From the NCBI RefSeq assembly GCF_032854445.1, contig NC_088302.1, positions 58,198,237 through 58,262,236 of the forward strand: 64,000 nt of DNA, in the 5' to 3' direction. The notes under the pieces were generated by a model. It ran no database searches. It saw only the letters and a program-made list of their open reading frames with translations, and had not been told where the DNA came from. Shown piece by piece: positions 43,601 through 49,373 of this stretch. Each line of letters begins with the position of its first letter. Within the stretch, counting starts at the first letter, position 1. Source of the stretch: Liolophura sinensis. Taxonomy: Eukaryota > Mollusca > Polyplacophora > Chitonida > Chitonidae. The position numbers and the translations under genes are program-made.

Positions 43601-45032
43601 TCTATCATCAGACAATTATCCAAGTCATCTCGCACGGCTTATGAATTATCCTCTTAAACTTACTTCCGTCTCTCTACAACCTTACGGATCGCAGACAGTT
43701 CGAATTATAACAGACTTTGGAAAGTCGCCTTAGGTGTAATAGGACATCAACGTTTCCCTAGCAGTGTTTCATCCGCTCAAACGTTTGTCTGCCTATGTTG
43801 TCTCACGATTTCAACCGCCACAAGTTATTTCTACGAAATCTGGTGTGTTTTAATTTGTTCCATCAAACACTTTCACTTTAGGTTTCTTAAGTTTTACAAT
43901 GAGTATGATTCTCTTGTACATACATATGGACATCTGGTACTCTGCTTCATACGAACGCACTGACTGCAATAAAATGAGATGTACCAGTTTCCTGGACCAG
44001 TTTCTGTTACCGATCATGAAATTGCAGTGTATGTACATAGAGCCTTCTTGTTTAACAAGACGCAGTATAAGAAACGTGAACAAACACGTCAAAGTCAATC
44101 CAACTCATTCTGCATCTTTTGTGCCCAAAGTACCCTGAGATTTCAGCATTTTATTATTCACAATTTGTTTTGAAACGACTCACAAATGTAACCTTTGTCT
44201 CGTCATTTCGCTGGCTGGGTGACGTTGTTTAGTAATATTGATCATCAATTTCATTGGACCAAAGAATCTCATTCCTGAAATGTGTATAGTTTGCAATGAA
44301 AGGAAAACATTAGATAACATCCTTTTATTCCTTAAATTAAATTATAAGGATTGACTTTAATATTTATTTTTAGGTTTATTGGGGTATAAGTGAAAAATCC
44401 GCCGTGCAAACTTTTCCGTGAACCGCTACGTGGATTCATAGTTTAAACAGCTATGTTTTAACATACTAGATTTTCAACTAACACGCTCGTAGAGACTGGG
44501 AACATAAACCAATGATGCTGTGCCGTCATCATTAGCTACTGTTGAAAATCTACACACTTGTAAATAGTTACATAGTTGTAGGGTTTTATTTTGTAAAATA
44601 TCTGTCATGGACGTCAGTGGTGGAATCTAATATGACCAAGTATCCCGATTTTTGTATATAGATTTGTGTTCTATTCCACTTTTCTACACGAATTCCTTCT
44701 CTGATCTGATCGATAAGTCTCGCAGCCAGACATCCGATCCAAAGGGTTCTACTCCCATAGAACAGTGCACACCACGGCGTTCATGATGACAAATTTCTGA
44801 ATATATTTATTTATTTATACTTTCAGAGAAAAAGTCCGTAGGTAAAATGATGTACAACTGGCTGTGTGGGATTACAGACGAAGCGAAGCCCAAACTAACC
44901 AAGGCACAAAAAGCTATGATCAGAGAAAAAATGACGGATATTAAAGAAGATCCTTTTTGGAGCAAAATGTTAAACATATCGGCTGTCATTGTGTCCGCCC
45001 TTACGGCTTTCCTTTTAGGGTTCTTTGGCTAG
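10602..45032 (+). CDS. SLC5-family Na+/solute symporter, SGLT-like (14 coding exons, complete)
   Basis: Predicted 644-residue plasma-membrane Na+-coupled symporter of the SLC5/SGLT clade. Coding exons: 10602-10688, 21691-21762, 23171-23275, 23490-23549, 26993-27097, 27277-27382, 32798-32878, 33232-33446, 34419-34554, 36790-36897, 38478-38797, 40171-40392, 41580-41691, 44827-45032. All introns are GT-AG and phases match. Family marks: [12 protein letters not shown] (35-46), IGASIFASN (54-62), [11 protein letters not shown] (112-122), YTDTLQT (186-192), FRDPTTGD (248-255), [12 protein letters not shown] (373-384), [12 protein letters not shown] (437-448). The loop cysteines (C237, C327, C333, C337, C343) match SGLT1 C255, C345, C351, C355 and C361. 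N226 is an N-glycosylation sequon in the large loop. About 14 hydrophobic segments are visible, the last at the C-terminus (622-644). Sugar-site equivalents N62, E86, W273, K303 and Q439 are kept; H83, T287 and Y290 become M67, G269 and V272. Length is near human SGLT1 (664). The exact paralogue and substrate are not determinable. Confidence 0.95.
10967..11580. repeat. 61-bp array with 183-bp trimeric order (intron 1)
   Basis: About 10 copies of a 61-bp unit (CTACAAATATCCGAATTTAG, CATGAGAAACACAA, GTTCTT). From about 11160 the units repeat as a near-identical trimer of 183 bp: the AATTTATCATGAAAATCACG variant recurs at 11284 and 11467. This points to recent expansion of a three-unit block. Confidence 0.93.
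11581..14075. other. Intron 1 sequence, no gene recognised
   Basis: AT-rich intronic sequence. The only structure seen is a small tandem of a roughly 19-30 bp GACTTGAGTAGTGTTACAGA unit at 12115-12225. Confidence 0.5.
12115..12225. repeat. Small tandem repeat (GACTTGAGTAGTGTTACA)
   Basis: Four to five units of TTACAGACTTGACTTGAGTA or a shortened form, within intron 1. Confidence 0.8.
14080..15250. repeat. 77-bp satellite, left block (intron 1)
   Basis: About 15 copies of a 77-bp unit with landmarks CATCACATCGAATATACTGT, TGTTCCATTATGTCTAAGGA and CTGATCCATCCTGGCTAGGG. The array stops near 15250 and resumes at about 16655, so a 1.4-kb stretch of other sequence now splits it. Confidence 0.93.
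15250..16655. other. 1.4-kb interruption of the 77-bp satellite
   Basis: AT-rich sequence with no similarity to the satellite on either side. Candidates are an old insertion or unrelated intron sequence between two array blocks. I found no terminal inverted repeats, target duplication or coding motif. Small ORFs at 15454-15705 and 16278-16487 are unrecognised. Confidence 0.5.
16728..17090 (+). mobile_element. SINE family B, full length
   Basis: tRNA-like head CCCGGATAGCACAGTTGGTA GAGCG with a B-box-like GGATCAATCC, a central body (GCTCGGGCGGGGCGGCTTAC), and the tail GAGTACGACGTTAAACCCCA AGCACTCACT. About 360 bp. A 63-codon frame runs through the body in several copies but is shared simply because the copies share a consensus. 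Confidence 0.93.
17458..17841. repeat. Target site duplication pair around SINE B
   Basis: TTTCATTACAA occurs at 17458-17468 and again at 17831-17841, directly bordering the inverted SINE. An 11-bp direct repeat is the expected footprint of LINE-mediated insertion. Confidence 0.9.
17469..17830 (-). mobile_element. SINE family B, full length, inverted
   Basis: Reverse complement of the copy at 16728-17090, with roughly ten differences over about 345 bases. It runs from GTGCTTGAGG...AACGTCGTACTCAAC (tail) to CTGTGCTATCCGGGCCGG (head). It lies 380 bp from the + copy, making an intronic inverted pair. Confidence 0.93.
17857..18030 (+). mobile_element. SINE family A, 5'-truncated
   Basis: Starts at TTCTGGCTTCCTCTCCGGCC, runs through GCGGATGGTCGTAGGTTTCC, and ends GGCGTAAAACACCAATCAGA TAAATCAATC. 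It inserted into the satellite only about 16 bases after the neighbouring inverted SINE B and its target duplication. Confidence 0.9.
19031..19397 (+). mobile_element. SINE family B, full length with exact target duplication
   Basis: Head CACGGATAGCACAGTTGGTA, tail GTTAAACCCCAAGCACTCAC. The 13-bp sequence CTAAGGAGCTGCC flanks it at 19018-19030 and 19398-19410. The duplicated bases belong to the 77-bp satellite unit. Confidence 0.95.
19790..20590. other. Intron 1 sequence, no feature recognised
   Basis: Unique AT-rich sequence between the 77-bp satellite and the 45-bp array. Nothing recognised. Confidence 0.5.
20590..21690. repeat. 45-bp array ending at the exon 2 splice acceptor
   Basis: About 24 copies of a 45-bp unit: AGTGATTTAACATTTACAAA, TGTGATGTGTGCTGTAG, TAATCCAA. 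The last, diverged copy (CAACTACAAATGGAACTTG, TGCGTTGTAG) supplies the actual 3' splice site of exon 2 at 21690. Every good unit therefore carries an acceptor-like GTGCTGTAG followed by TAA. Confidence 0.93.
21691..21762 (+). CDS. SGLT-like gene, coding exon 2 (residues 30-53)
   Basis: Encodes [17 protein letters not shown] and KDMSWFP, the SLC5 segment between helices 1 and 2 (compare NRGTVGGFFLAGR in human SGLT1). The 72-nt exon is too short for an ORF search. I placed it by family alignment, the TTGTAG acceptor and the GTAGGT donor, both phase 0. Confidence 0.93.
21830..22085. repeat. 51-bp array (intron 2)
   Basis: Five copies of a 51-bp unit: CTCTTGTTTTCTTCTGTACG, ATATCATTTGTACATCGCC. 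It begins about 70 bases after the exon 2 donor. Open frames on both strands here are consequences of the repeat. Confidence 0.9.
22284..22722. mobile_element. Fold-back (MITE-like) element in intron 2
   Basis: The left arm (22284-22387) and right arm (22621-22722) are imperfect inverted repeats of about 100 bp around a 233-bp AT-rich centre. Matching pieces are GTTCACAATGTTAAA with TTTAACATTATGAA, TTGCCTTGGGTGACGT with ACGTCACCCGAGGCAA, and GGCATGCTGGA with TCCAGCATGCC. No transposase. It would fold into one long hairpin. No target duplication was identified. Confidence 0.75.
22909..23055 (-). mobile_element. SINE family A, inverted, decayed
   Basis: A TTTA-repeat run, then CATTGGTGTTTTACACCATT, then GACGATCCGCGGGTTG. 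Inverted 3' half of SINE A, about 115 bp upstream of exon 3. Confidence 0.88.
23171..23275 (+). CDS. SGLT-like gene, coding exon 3 (residues 54-88)
   Basis: [20 protein letters not shown] plus [15 protein letters not shown]. This is the SLC5 helix carrying sodium- and sugar-site residues. N62 and E86 match SGLT1 N78 and E102; M67 replaces H83 (GAPM instead of GSGH). Acceptor TTTTCCAG, donor GTGAGT. Confidence 0.96.
23490..23549 (+). CDS. SGLT-like gene, coding exon 4 (residues 89-108)
   Basis: A 60-nt exon encoding [20 protein letters not shown] (SGLT1: LGWLFVPIYI). Acceptor ACTTTCAG, donor GGG|GTAAGT, phase 0. Its last 45 or so bases together with the donor are the founder of the array that follows in intron 4. 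Confidence 0.95.
23550..25560. repeat. Exon 4-derived minisatellite (intron 4)
   Basis: Roughly 25-30 decayed tandem copies, about 60-65 bp each, of the 3' part of exon 4 plus its splice donor: CTGCTGATTGCACTTGG, GTGTTTGTTCCCGTCTGCGT, GGCATCTGGTGTAAGTCTAT. Exon 4 reads GCTGATTGCACTGGGCTGGG, TTTTTGTTCCCGTGTACGTG, GCATCTGGG|GTAAGTCTAT, so the match covers coding and intronic bases. The copies lack the CACTTTCAG acceptor: the donor is joined straight to the exon interior at a shared TCTATTT. A SINE interrupts the array at 23811-23943. Confidence 0.9.
23811..23943 (-). mobile_element. SINE family A, inverted, within exon 4-derived array
   Basis: A TTTA-repeat run, GATTGGTGTTTTACGCCGTA, CACTTATACGACGCCGGCCA, up to CGACCATCCGCAG. 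The array resumes immediately after it (CTTGGTATCTAAGGTAAATC). Confidence 0.9.
25575..26010. repeat. ~52-62 bp array (intron 4)
   Basis: About eight copies of GGGGCATTGTCCGAATAATC, GTGGTAAAATGAAATTGTGA, ATGGTATCC. It follows the exon 4-derived array directly but is not similar to it. Confidence 0.88.
26011..26992. other. Remainder of intron 4, no feature recognised
   Basis: Unique sequence with no recognisable protein. ORFs at 26550-26822 (-) and 26655-26846 (+) overlap on opposite strands and match nothing I know. The long frame at 26866-27153 simply runs through exon 5. Confidence 0.5.
26993..27097 (+). CDS. SGLT-like gene, coding exon 5 (residues 109-143)
   Basis: [20 protein letters not shown] and [26 protein letters not shown] is the conserved SLC5 loop. 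Acceptor TGCTTTTGCAG, donor GTAAGT, both phase 0. Confidence 0.96.
27277..27382 (+). CDS. SGLT-like gene, coding exon 6 (residues 144-179)
   Basis: [20 protein letters not shown] and [16 protein letters not shown]. It ends one base into a glycine codon: GCA G|GTACAG, phase 1. Its last bases (ATACAATAGCAG) seed the 19-bp array that follows. Confidence 0.96.
27383..27592. repeat. 19-bp array derived from the exon 6 donor
   Basis: About eleven copies of GTACAGTCTACAATAGCAG starting at the first base of intron 6. The exon 6 end and donor read CTATACAATAGCAG|GTACAG, so the unit is exon end plus donor. Several copies reproduce AATAGCAG|GTACAG exactly. Confidence 0.92.
27593..27890. repeat. ~45-bp array (intron 6)
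   Basis: About six copies of GTATATGCTCTGAGTGATGT, ATACAACAGAATTATCA. It follows the 19-bp array without a gap. The last copies decay by 27890. Confidence 0.88.
27940..28042. repeat. Imperfect hairpin in intron 6
   Basis: GAGATTCTGTGTTAGGATGG ATATCATT on the left pairs with GTGATATCCATCGTAACGCA GGAACTC on the right, with a loop of about 30-40 bases. Arms of about 33 bp with several mismatches. Probably a decayed inverted-repeat element. Confidence 0.6.
28043..29440. other. Intron 6 sequence, no feature recognised
   Basis: Unique AT-rich sequence. No ORF, RNA gene or repeat family recognised. Confidence 0.5.
29441..29706 (+). mobile_element. SINE family A, near full length
   Basis: Head GCCTCCGTGGCTCTGTTGGT, body CTCTCACCTATGCGGTTGCT and GCGGATGGTCGTGGGTTTCC, tail TTGAGTACGGCGTAAAACAC and an AAATAAATAAAC tail. 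A deletion removes part of the GTACGTGGGAAGG segment. Confidence 0.93.
29707..31390. other. Intron 6 sequence with a G-rich tract
   Basis: Unique AT-rich sequence. Contains a poly-G/GA run at 30285-30307 able to form a G-quadruplex on the + strand. No coding feature. Confidence 0.5.
31391..31630. mobile_element. Fold-back (MITE-like) element in intron 6
   Basis: The left arm (about 31391-31465: TGGTGGGCTTTATGGGCCAT, CTGACGTCACATGACCTTTT) is inverted at about 31562-31628 (AAAAACTTTCTGTGACGTCA, GGTCCACAAAGCCCAC). Arms of about 65-75 bp with mismatches around a centre of about 100 bp. No coding capacity. Both this and the intron 2 element carry TGACGT in their arms. Confidence 0.65.
31930..32370. 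repeat. ~61-bp array (intron 6)
   Basis: About seven copies of AGTAACATAGCATAATGGAG, AGATGAATGTGGTTTAGGTC, GAGACTGTATG. It ends about 430 bp before exon 7. Confidence 0.92.
32371..32797. other. End of intron 6, no feature recognised
   Basis: Unique sequence leading to the exon 7 acceptor CCGCACAG. Nothing recognised. Confidence 0.5.
32798..32878 (+). CDS. SGLT-like gene, coding exon 7 (residues 179-206)
   Basis: [20 protein letters not shown] and FILMVIG. YTDTLQT is diagnostic of SLC5; D188 corresponds to SGLT1 D204. Phase 1 at both ends; donor GTCAGT. Confidence 0.96.
33232..33446 (+). CDS. SGLT-like gene, coding exon 8 (residues 206-277)
   Basis: Covers the large extracellular loop (sequon N226-Y-T, C237, [13 protein letters not shown]) and the helix ending [10 protein letters not shown]. 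At the sugar site W273 matches SGLT1 W291, but G269 and V272 replace T287 and Y290. Acceptor TTATCAG; the donor GTTAGA is weak. Confidence 0.96.
33447..34040. other. Intron 8 first part with a short duplication
   Basis: Contains a roughly 45-bp direct duplication at 33675-33770, in which CACTAATTTCCCGGAAACGC is echoed by CAACAATTTCCCGGAAATGC and both are followed by TGTTTACA. No other feature. Confidence 0.55.
34045..34408. repeat. 32-bp array abutting the exon 9 acceptor
   Basis: About eleven copies of ACATTAACCCCTGTATTTCA, CTATGCCACATT. The last copy (TTAACCCCTATATTTCATTG) runs directly into ATTTCATTCAG, so the repeat supplies the pyrimidine tract and probably the branch region of the exon 9 acceptor. 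Confidence 0.93.
34419..34554 (+). CDS. SGLT-like gene, coding exon 9 (residues 278-323)
   Basis: [31 protein letters not shown] and [14 protein letters not shown]. VQRCLSxKN and PGMISRIL are strong family marks. K303 corresponds to SGLT1 K321. Ends phase 1 at CCT A|GTAAGC. Confidence 0.96.
34555..36672. repeat. 22-bp array filling intron 9
   Basis: Ninety or more degenerate copies of GGAAATGACCGACATGACAT GG, starting within about ten bases of the exon 9 donor and ending about 120 bp before exon 10. Longer blocks repeat too, for example GACGAGAGGAAATGACTGAC at 34683 and 34793. The many long - strand frames (His/Phe/Ser/Cys-rich) come from three 22-bp units making 66 bp. Confidence 0.94.
36790..36897 (+). 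CDS. SGLT-like gene, coding exon 10 (residues 323-359)
   Basis: [37 protein letters not shown]. The four-cysteine extracellular loop (C327, C333, C337, C343) matches SGLT1 C345, C351, C355 and C361. Acceptor TTCCGCAG, donor GTGAGA, phase 1. Confidence 0.96.
37300..38320. repeat. Degenerate T-rich ~45-50 bp array (intron 10)
   Basis: About 20 poorly conserved units of TTTTCTTGTCTTGATGACAC, TTATGTTATTGTTCCC, GCCTGTA. An old, decayed minisatellite occupying most of intron 10. Confidence 0.8.
38478..38797 (+). CDS. SGLT-like gene, coding exon 11 (residues 359-465)
   Basis: The largest exon. It contains [12 protein letters not shown] with the Na+-site serines S374 and S375 (SGLT1 S392, S393), then [10 protein letters not shown], and [18 protein letters not shown] with Q439 (SGLT1 Q457), ending VFWKRTTEA. 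Acceptor TTTTCTAG, donor GCA|GTAAGT, phase 0 at its end. Confidence 0.97.
38930..39470. repeat. ~36-bp array interrupted by a SINE (intron 11)
   Basis: About ten copies of TGTTCCTGATAACACTTCGC, AATCGAGCCAGGTCG. A SINE splits it at 39189-39361, and the array sequence TAACACTT is present on both sides of that SINE. Confidence 0.88.
39189..39361 (+). mobile_element. SINE family A, 5'-truncated
   Basis: CATGCTGGCTTCCTCTCCGG through GCGGATGGCCGTGGGTTTCC to GGCGTAAAACACCAATCAAA TAAATAAATAAA. TAACACTT flanks both ends and is a probable short target duplication. Confidence 0.92.
39471..40170. other. End of intron 11, no feature recognised
   Basis: Unique sequence up to the exon 12 acceptor CGTTGACAG. 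Nothing recognised. Confidence 0.5.
40171..40392 (+). CDS. SGLT-like gene, coding exon 12 (residues 466-539)
   Basis: [30 protein letters not shown] and the helix [25 protein letters not shown] and SLLTEP are conserved in SGLTs. Acceptor TTGACAG, donor AAG|GTTAGT, phase 0. Confidence 0.96.
40393..41100. other. Intron 12 first part, no feature recognised
   Basis: Unique sequence with no ORF or repeat recognised. Confidence 0.5.
41120..41400. repeat. Degenerate ~50-55 bp array (intron 12)
   Basis: About five units of AGACACATCCTGTACCAGAA, GCAAACTCACTGTCAGTA, diverging toward GGTACAGACAAAA at the right. Confidence 0.75.
41580..41691 (+). CDS. SGLT-like gene, coding exon 13 (residues 540-577)
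   Basis: [37 protein letters not shown]. Start of the long cytoplasmic loop before the last helix, with an acidic cluster at 553-570 like the Asp/Glu-rich loop of vertebrate SGLT1. Acceptor TTCATTTAG, donor AA A|GTAAGT, phase 1. Confidence 0.94.
41692..44826. other. Intron 13, no gene or array recognised
   Basis: A 3.1-kb unique intron with small unrecognised ORFs (for example 43470-43733 +). A segment at 42819-42853 (CGCAGCATCTAACAAATGCC) resembles 49690-49725 (CGCAAGATCTGACAAATGCT), so a dispersed repeat is present. Unlike most long introns of this gene it has no tandem array. Confidence 0.5.
44827..45032 (+). CDS. SGLT-like gene, coding exon 14 and stop (residues 577-644)
   Basis: [20 protein letters not shown], then [20 protein letters not shown] and the final helix [17 protein letters not shown]. 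The layout (short cytoplasmic helix, KMTD, tryptophan, last helix) matches the SGLT1 C-terminus. The acceptor tract TTTATTTATTTATACTTTCAG contains a TTTA run like an inverted SINE tail. Confidence 0.95.
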
Positions 45033-46850
45033 CCGTTTGGCTTCCGGCTTTTACGTTACGTTTCCTCAGCTGGTTATCCGCCCTAGGCTTTCTTCGGCTA
45101 CAGATTTGCCTTAACGGATTTGTTTTACGCTTGTTTGGCTTGTTGTTTGCTTTTGTGGGTTTCCTTTAGGTATCCTTTGCATTAATAGTTGAATTTTAAT
45201 AGTTTTGTTGAAGTTAATGAAATCCTTCAGTATAGATGTTCTGCATAAATATTTCTCTTTGTAGAACATGTGACGCAATGAAGATGCTTCACATAAACAA
45301 AACAAAATTGTACCGGTATAGATATTTTAGGGGTTATACGTGGTCATTTCTCAAAACTTGTAAACCAACGACTGTGTAATTTGTGATAAAGTTCCTTTGT
45401 GATTGTTTTATTTTTCATAATAGAGTTACTTTGATACTCTTTAGGTTTATAAAAACAGAACTATCACATGACTATTTCTGTCTCGGATAATTTATATTAA
45501 GAATGCTGTTAAGTCTGTTTTTGCTCGTTAGATTGTAGTAAAGTGTTTTTGGAATCAAAAGTCAGTAGGTGAACTTAAACCGTTACAGAAAAGCACCTCT
45601 TCTAAAATGGGATCAATAAGACTTGTTTTGTTGAAACAGTCATCCATTCGTAGGCATATAGAATAATACGTTTTGTTACTCGAGTCATTTGTCAGCTAGT
45701 TGTTGTGAATATGGTGGCTGGTATACATGTACGTATATTTAGTGTTTTAATGCTCACAACTATTGTGCATTGAACTGACGAACTTCGGTTTTAGTTCAAT
45801 GGATCCTACTTGGCGGAATACGTGAGTCAGGAGGTGGATCATGTTATATAGAAGTTATGGCGCGTAACAAGCGTCATTTTTTGTCGTCTTTTCAGCAACA
45901 TGATAATTTTTGTCATTCCTGCGAGATAACTAACTTTCACACCGTTGTCCAAAGTTGTAAATGATGTATAAGAATTCGCTCACTCTTGACTCAAGATAAG
46001 CTAACGATAAATGTGGATAGTTTCACTCAGGAAAAAACCCAACTGTGTTTTGCGATGACCAACTGCTACAACTTAACGTACTGCACAGAAAAAGTAGCTT
46101 TTAGTGAACTTGTTCGTGACTTTTGTCGCCTCTGTTTATATACCTGCCTGGCTATATTTAGTTACCCCAAGATGTACTTCTTTTTACCATATAAGTATTT
46201 ATTCGTTACCATATTCGGGTTCTTTTATTGAGTTATGCGATACTTATGTCAGATTCAGATTTAATATCTCCATACACAGTGTTCTGTATAAATTTGTACG
46301 AATGCCAGTCGCTGGGCTTTCATAGCGCCTAAATGCATATATTTGAGCTTAAAAGACTTTGAACAGGTAGACATGTCTCATGACCTAAATATTCCCTCGT
46401 GATATTCTTTTGGATGCTCTACATTGATATCTACATGGGAAATGTCTTTTCCCCAACCAGCTTGCTTCTATGCTCAAATCGACTTTGTGTGAAAATCAGA
46501 TAAATATATTCTTTTCTACATGTTTGTTTAGCTGAGTTTTTTTTGTTCTGTTTTATATCATCATTGCGTGATTTGAGTAAATTGAAATATGCTGTGTCCA
46601 TGACTGTGGAATATACAACTAATTTGACAGAACAGTATCTCGTTAAGTAACTGGCGAAGTCAATCTAATGGTTTCACATTTACTGTAGCCCAACATCACG
46701 AGAGAGAAACATGGAGTTAATCTGATCACACAACAGCTAATAAGCCATAGTCATTCATCCATTCATAGTGGGAGAATAATCGTATGGTTTACATCGCGCG
46801 TTACAACAAGTCCCAGCTGAATTTTAATGCCTCCAATTCATGTAAATTAA
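45033..46850. other. 3' UTR and flank of the transporter gene
   Basis: The first 140 bases repeat TTTGGCTT/TTTCCTTTAGG-like motifs also found at the end of the coding sequence. No canonical AATAAA is seen near the stop, so the polyadenylation site is not placed. The rest is AT-rich with no gene recognised. Confidence 0.5.
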
Positions 46851-46852
46851 TG

Positions 46853-47665
46853 TAAATTAACAGATCACTTGTTGTATGTATGTACAGGCCTACCCCCAGA
46901 AGAGTATTACGATAACATTAATGGTATAACAAGAACACAATGTACATTTAAGTGCAGATATAAGTTAATAGGGGCTATGCTTTTAAGCCATAAACATATA
47001 TTCAGTCTAGGACTATTAGCCCTATATACTAGTATACTATAATTTCTTACAGGCGCATTTCTTATAATGGATTCGGATTTTTATTAACTGCATGGTGACG
47101 TTTCAGTATCGATATAACACTGTTACTAAACCAATTAGATTTTTGGTTGATGCTTAACGTCATACTCGAGAATATTCCACGTATACGGATGTGGATGAAT
47201 TTACAAAGCAGTTGTAAATGTACATATATATTGTCATATTATACAGTTAAAATATGCGTCTATCAGAACAGCAATAATGTTAGTACAATATTTACCTCAT
47301 CACGCATGTACAATTGCAGGAGGTCATGTAAATTAACAGATCACTTGTTGTATGTATGTACAGGCCTACCCCCAGAAGAGTATTACGATAACATTAATGG
47401 TATAACAAGAACACAATGTACATTTAAGTGCAGATTTAAGTTAATAGGGGCTATGCTTTTAAGCCATAAACATATATTCAGTCTAGGACTATTAGCCCTA
47501 TATACTAGTACACTATGATTTCTTACAGGCGCATTTCTTATAATGGATAACAAGTCCGGATTTTTATTAACTGCATGGTGACGTTTCAGTATCGACATAA
47601 CATTGTTACTAAACCAATTAGATTTTTGGTTGATGCTTAACGTCATACTCGAGAATATTTCAATT
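46853..47665. repeat. Two-copy direct duplication, ~325 bp matched, 476-482 bp apart
   Basis: The block from AACAGATCACTTGTTGTATG to TGCTTAACGTCATACTCGAG at 46857-47170 recurs at 47333-47655 with only a handful of substitutions and one small indel (TTCGG versus AACAAGTCCGG). About 155 bases between the copies are not duplicated within the window. Each copy ends in a segment resembling an inverted SINE tail (AACGTCATACTCGAGAATAT). Confidence 0.93.
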
Positions 47666-48582
47666 AAACGATGACTGAGAATAAGGTTGAACCCTCTTCT
47701 CGTGTGCCTTTTAAAGTGAGCGCCTTTTAACCACGTCGCCAGAGCCCGCTCCTATCCTAGGTTTGATAACTGTGTTATATATTTAGGAAGACTCGTCTAC
47801 TAAAATATCTGCGAGGCTTATATGACTCGATAGGCTGTGCATATGGCCGGCTTAAATTTCCTGTTTATCATCATTTTTTCATAAAATTTCGGCTAGGGAG
47901 GGCAGATTTTTTTTAATACCGGTACTGATGTTATATTAGTAGGCCCTATATCACCTAAACCTTTGTGTGTATGCCACAAGGCCAATGTAGGCTCGCTGTA
48001 CACAAAGAATGAGAAGTGTTTTGCACTTATAGATATTGGCCATTCACTCTCTCATATATAGAACAACGTTTCATTTGGCGATATATATAAAGTAGAATGA
48101 AATTTTTACTGATTTGTGTTACTTACATTTCCACTTCCGGTATAACTAAAATAATTTCGATTATATTTTTCTCAGATATTTGGTGTCAAAACCAAGATTA
48201 CATTCAATAAAATTTTAATATTCAAAGAACAGTTCAAAGAAATTTATCCTATAAGCATGCCAGCATCCTATAAGTAGGCCCTATACTGCCCGGGCGAGCA
48301 GTACGAAGGACACAATGATCAAATAAGTCATGCAGACTAGTTTATAGCGGGCATTAAATTCCTTACGTGAATGCTGTATGGAAAAGTGAACAAAACTCAT
48401 AATGAAATCAATGTATAAACGAAGTTAATCCCGTTGCAAGAATGAATGACAGACTGGTCGTGTAATCTGCCCCCCACCCTACCCCCCCCCCACCCCCCCT
48501 CGGTCAACCTCCCAACCCCACCCAGCCCCAGACCGAGTTGAACAAAGATGGGGAGTCTTCTCTCGACAAAGAATGACAAGAT
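47666..48582. other. Unassigned stretch with a C-rich tract
   Basis: AT-rich, no gene recognised. At 48470-48530 the + strand is a near-pure C run with A and T interruptions, so the - strand has multiple G-runs with quadruplex potential. Confidence 0.5.
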
Positions 48583-48595
48583 CCCTCAAAATGAG

Positions 48596-48927
48596 TGCGA
48601 GTGAGTGCTTGGGGTTTAACGTCGTACTCAGTAATTTTTCAGTCATATGACGACGAAGGAATCCTTAGGGTGCATGTACGTGTAATGTGCCTCCTTGTAG
48701 CAGGACGGATTTCCACCGCTCTTTTATCTAGTGCTGCTTCACTGAGACGACTTACCAAAGGCAAGTAAGCCGCCCGCACGAGCCATTATACTGACACGGG
48801 TCAACCAATCGTTGCAATATCCCCTTCATGCTGAACGCCTAGCGAGGAAGTTACAACTTCCTCTTTTAAAGTCTTAGGTGTGACTCGATCAAGGATTGAT
48901 CCTGGATCTACCGGTCCCGAAGCGGAC
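48596..48927 (-). mobile_element. SINE family B, inverted, 5'-truncated, with target duplication
   Basis: From GTGCTTGGGGTTTAACGTCG to CTACCGGTCCCGAAGCGGA. The 13-bp CCCTCAAAATGAG flanks it at 48583-48595 and 48928-48940. The head end (GCTCTACCAACTGTGCTATC) is missing, the usual 5' truncation of target-primed insertion. Confidence 0.95.
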
Positions 48928-49173
48928 CCCTCAAAATGAGATGTGATAAATCTTGAATAACATTGTCCAGTTCATGTCCAAATGAGGATGTTGGGTAATG
49001 CATAAATTTGAGAACACCAACTGGTTTCTCAAAAAAAGTTGTGAATATTTTACGGGAATCGATGCATGCTTTGGTTTACGGGAATCATAACGGAAGTCGG
49101 ATCCCCGTCAAAATATGCTGGTTAATTACGGCAAATGCACAAAAAATATAAATAGTGCTTTAAGCTGGGTTAT

Positions 49174-49373
49174 NNNNNNNNNNNNNNNNNNNNNNNNNNN
49201 NNNNNNNNNNNNNNNNNNNNNNNNNNNNNNNNNNNNNNNNNNNNNNNNNNNNNNNNNNNNNNNNNNNNNNNNNNNNNNNNNNNNNNNNNNNNNNNNNNNN
49301 NNNNNNNNNNNNNNNNNNNNNNNNNNNNNNNNNNNNNNNNNNNNNNNNNNNNNNNNNNNNNNNNNNNNNNNNN
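49174..49373. other. Assembly gap (200 N)
   Basis: A run of exactly 200 undetermined bases, probably a scaffold gap of arbitrary length. Sequence to its right (49374-49540) is a degenerate repeat around GCGCCATCTRTG, so the gap may hide a tandem array. Confidence 0.99.

Noticed and set aside
44957-45169. 70-codon hydrophobic frame overlapping the end of the transporter
   Set aside because: It overlaps exon 14 in another frame and continues into low-complexity T-rich 3' UTR. The exon 14 frame has the family match.
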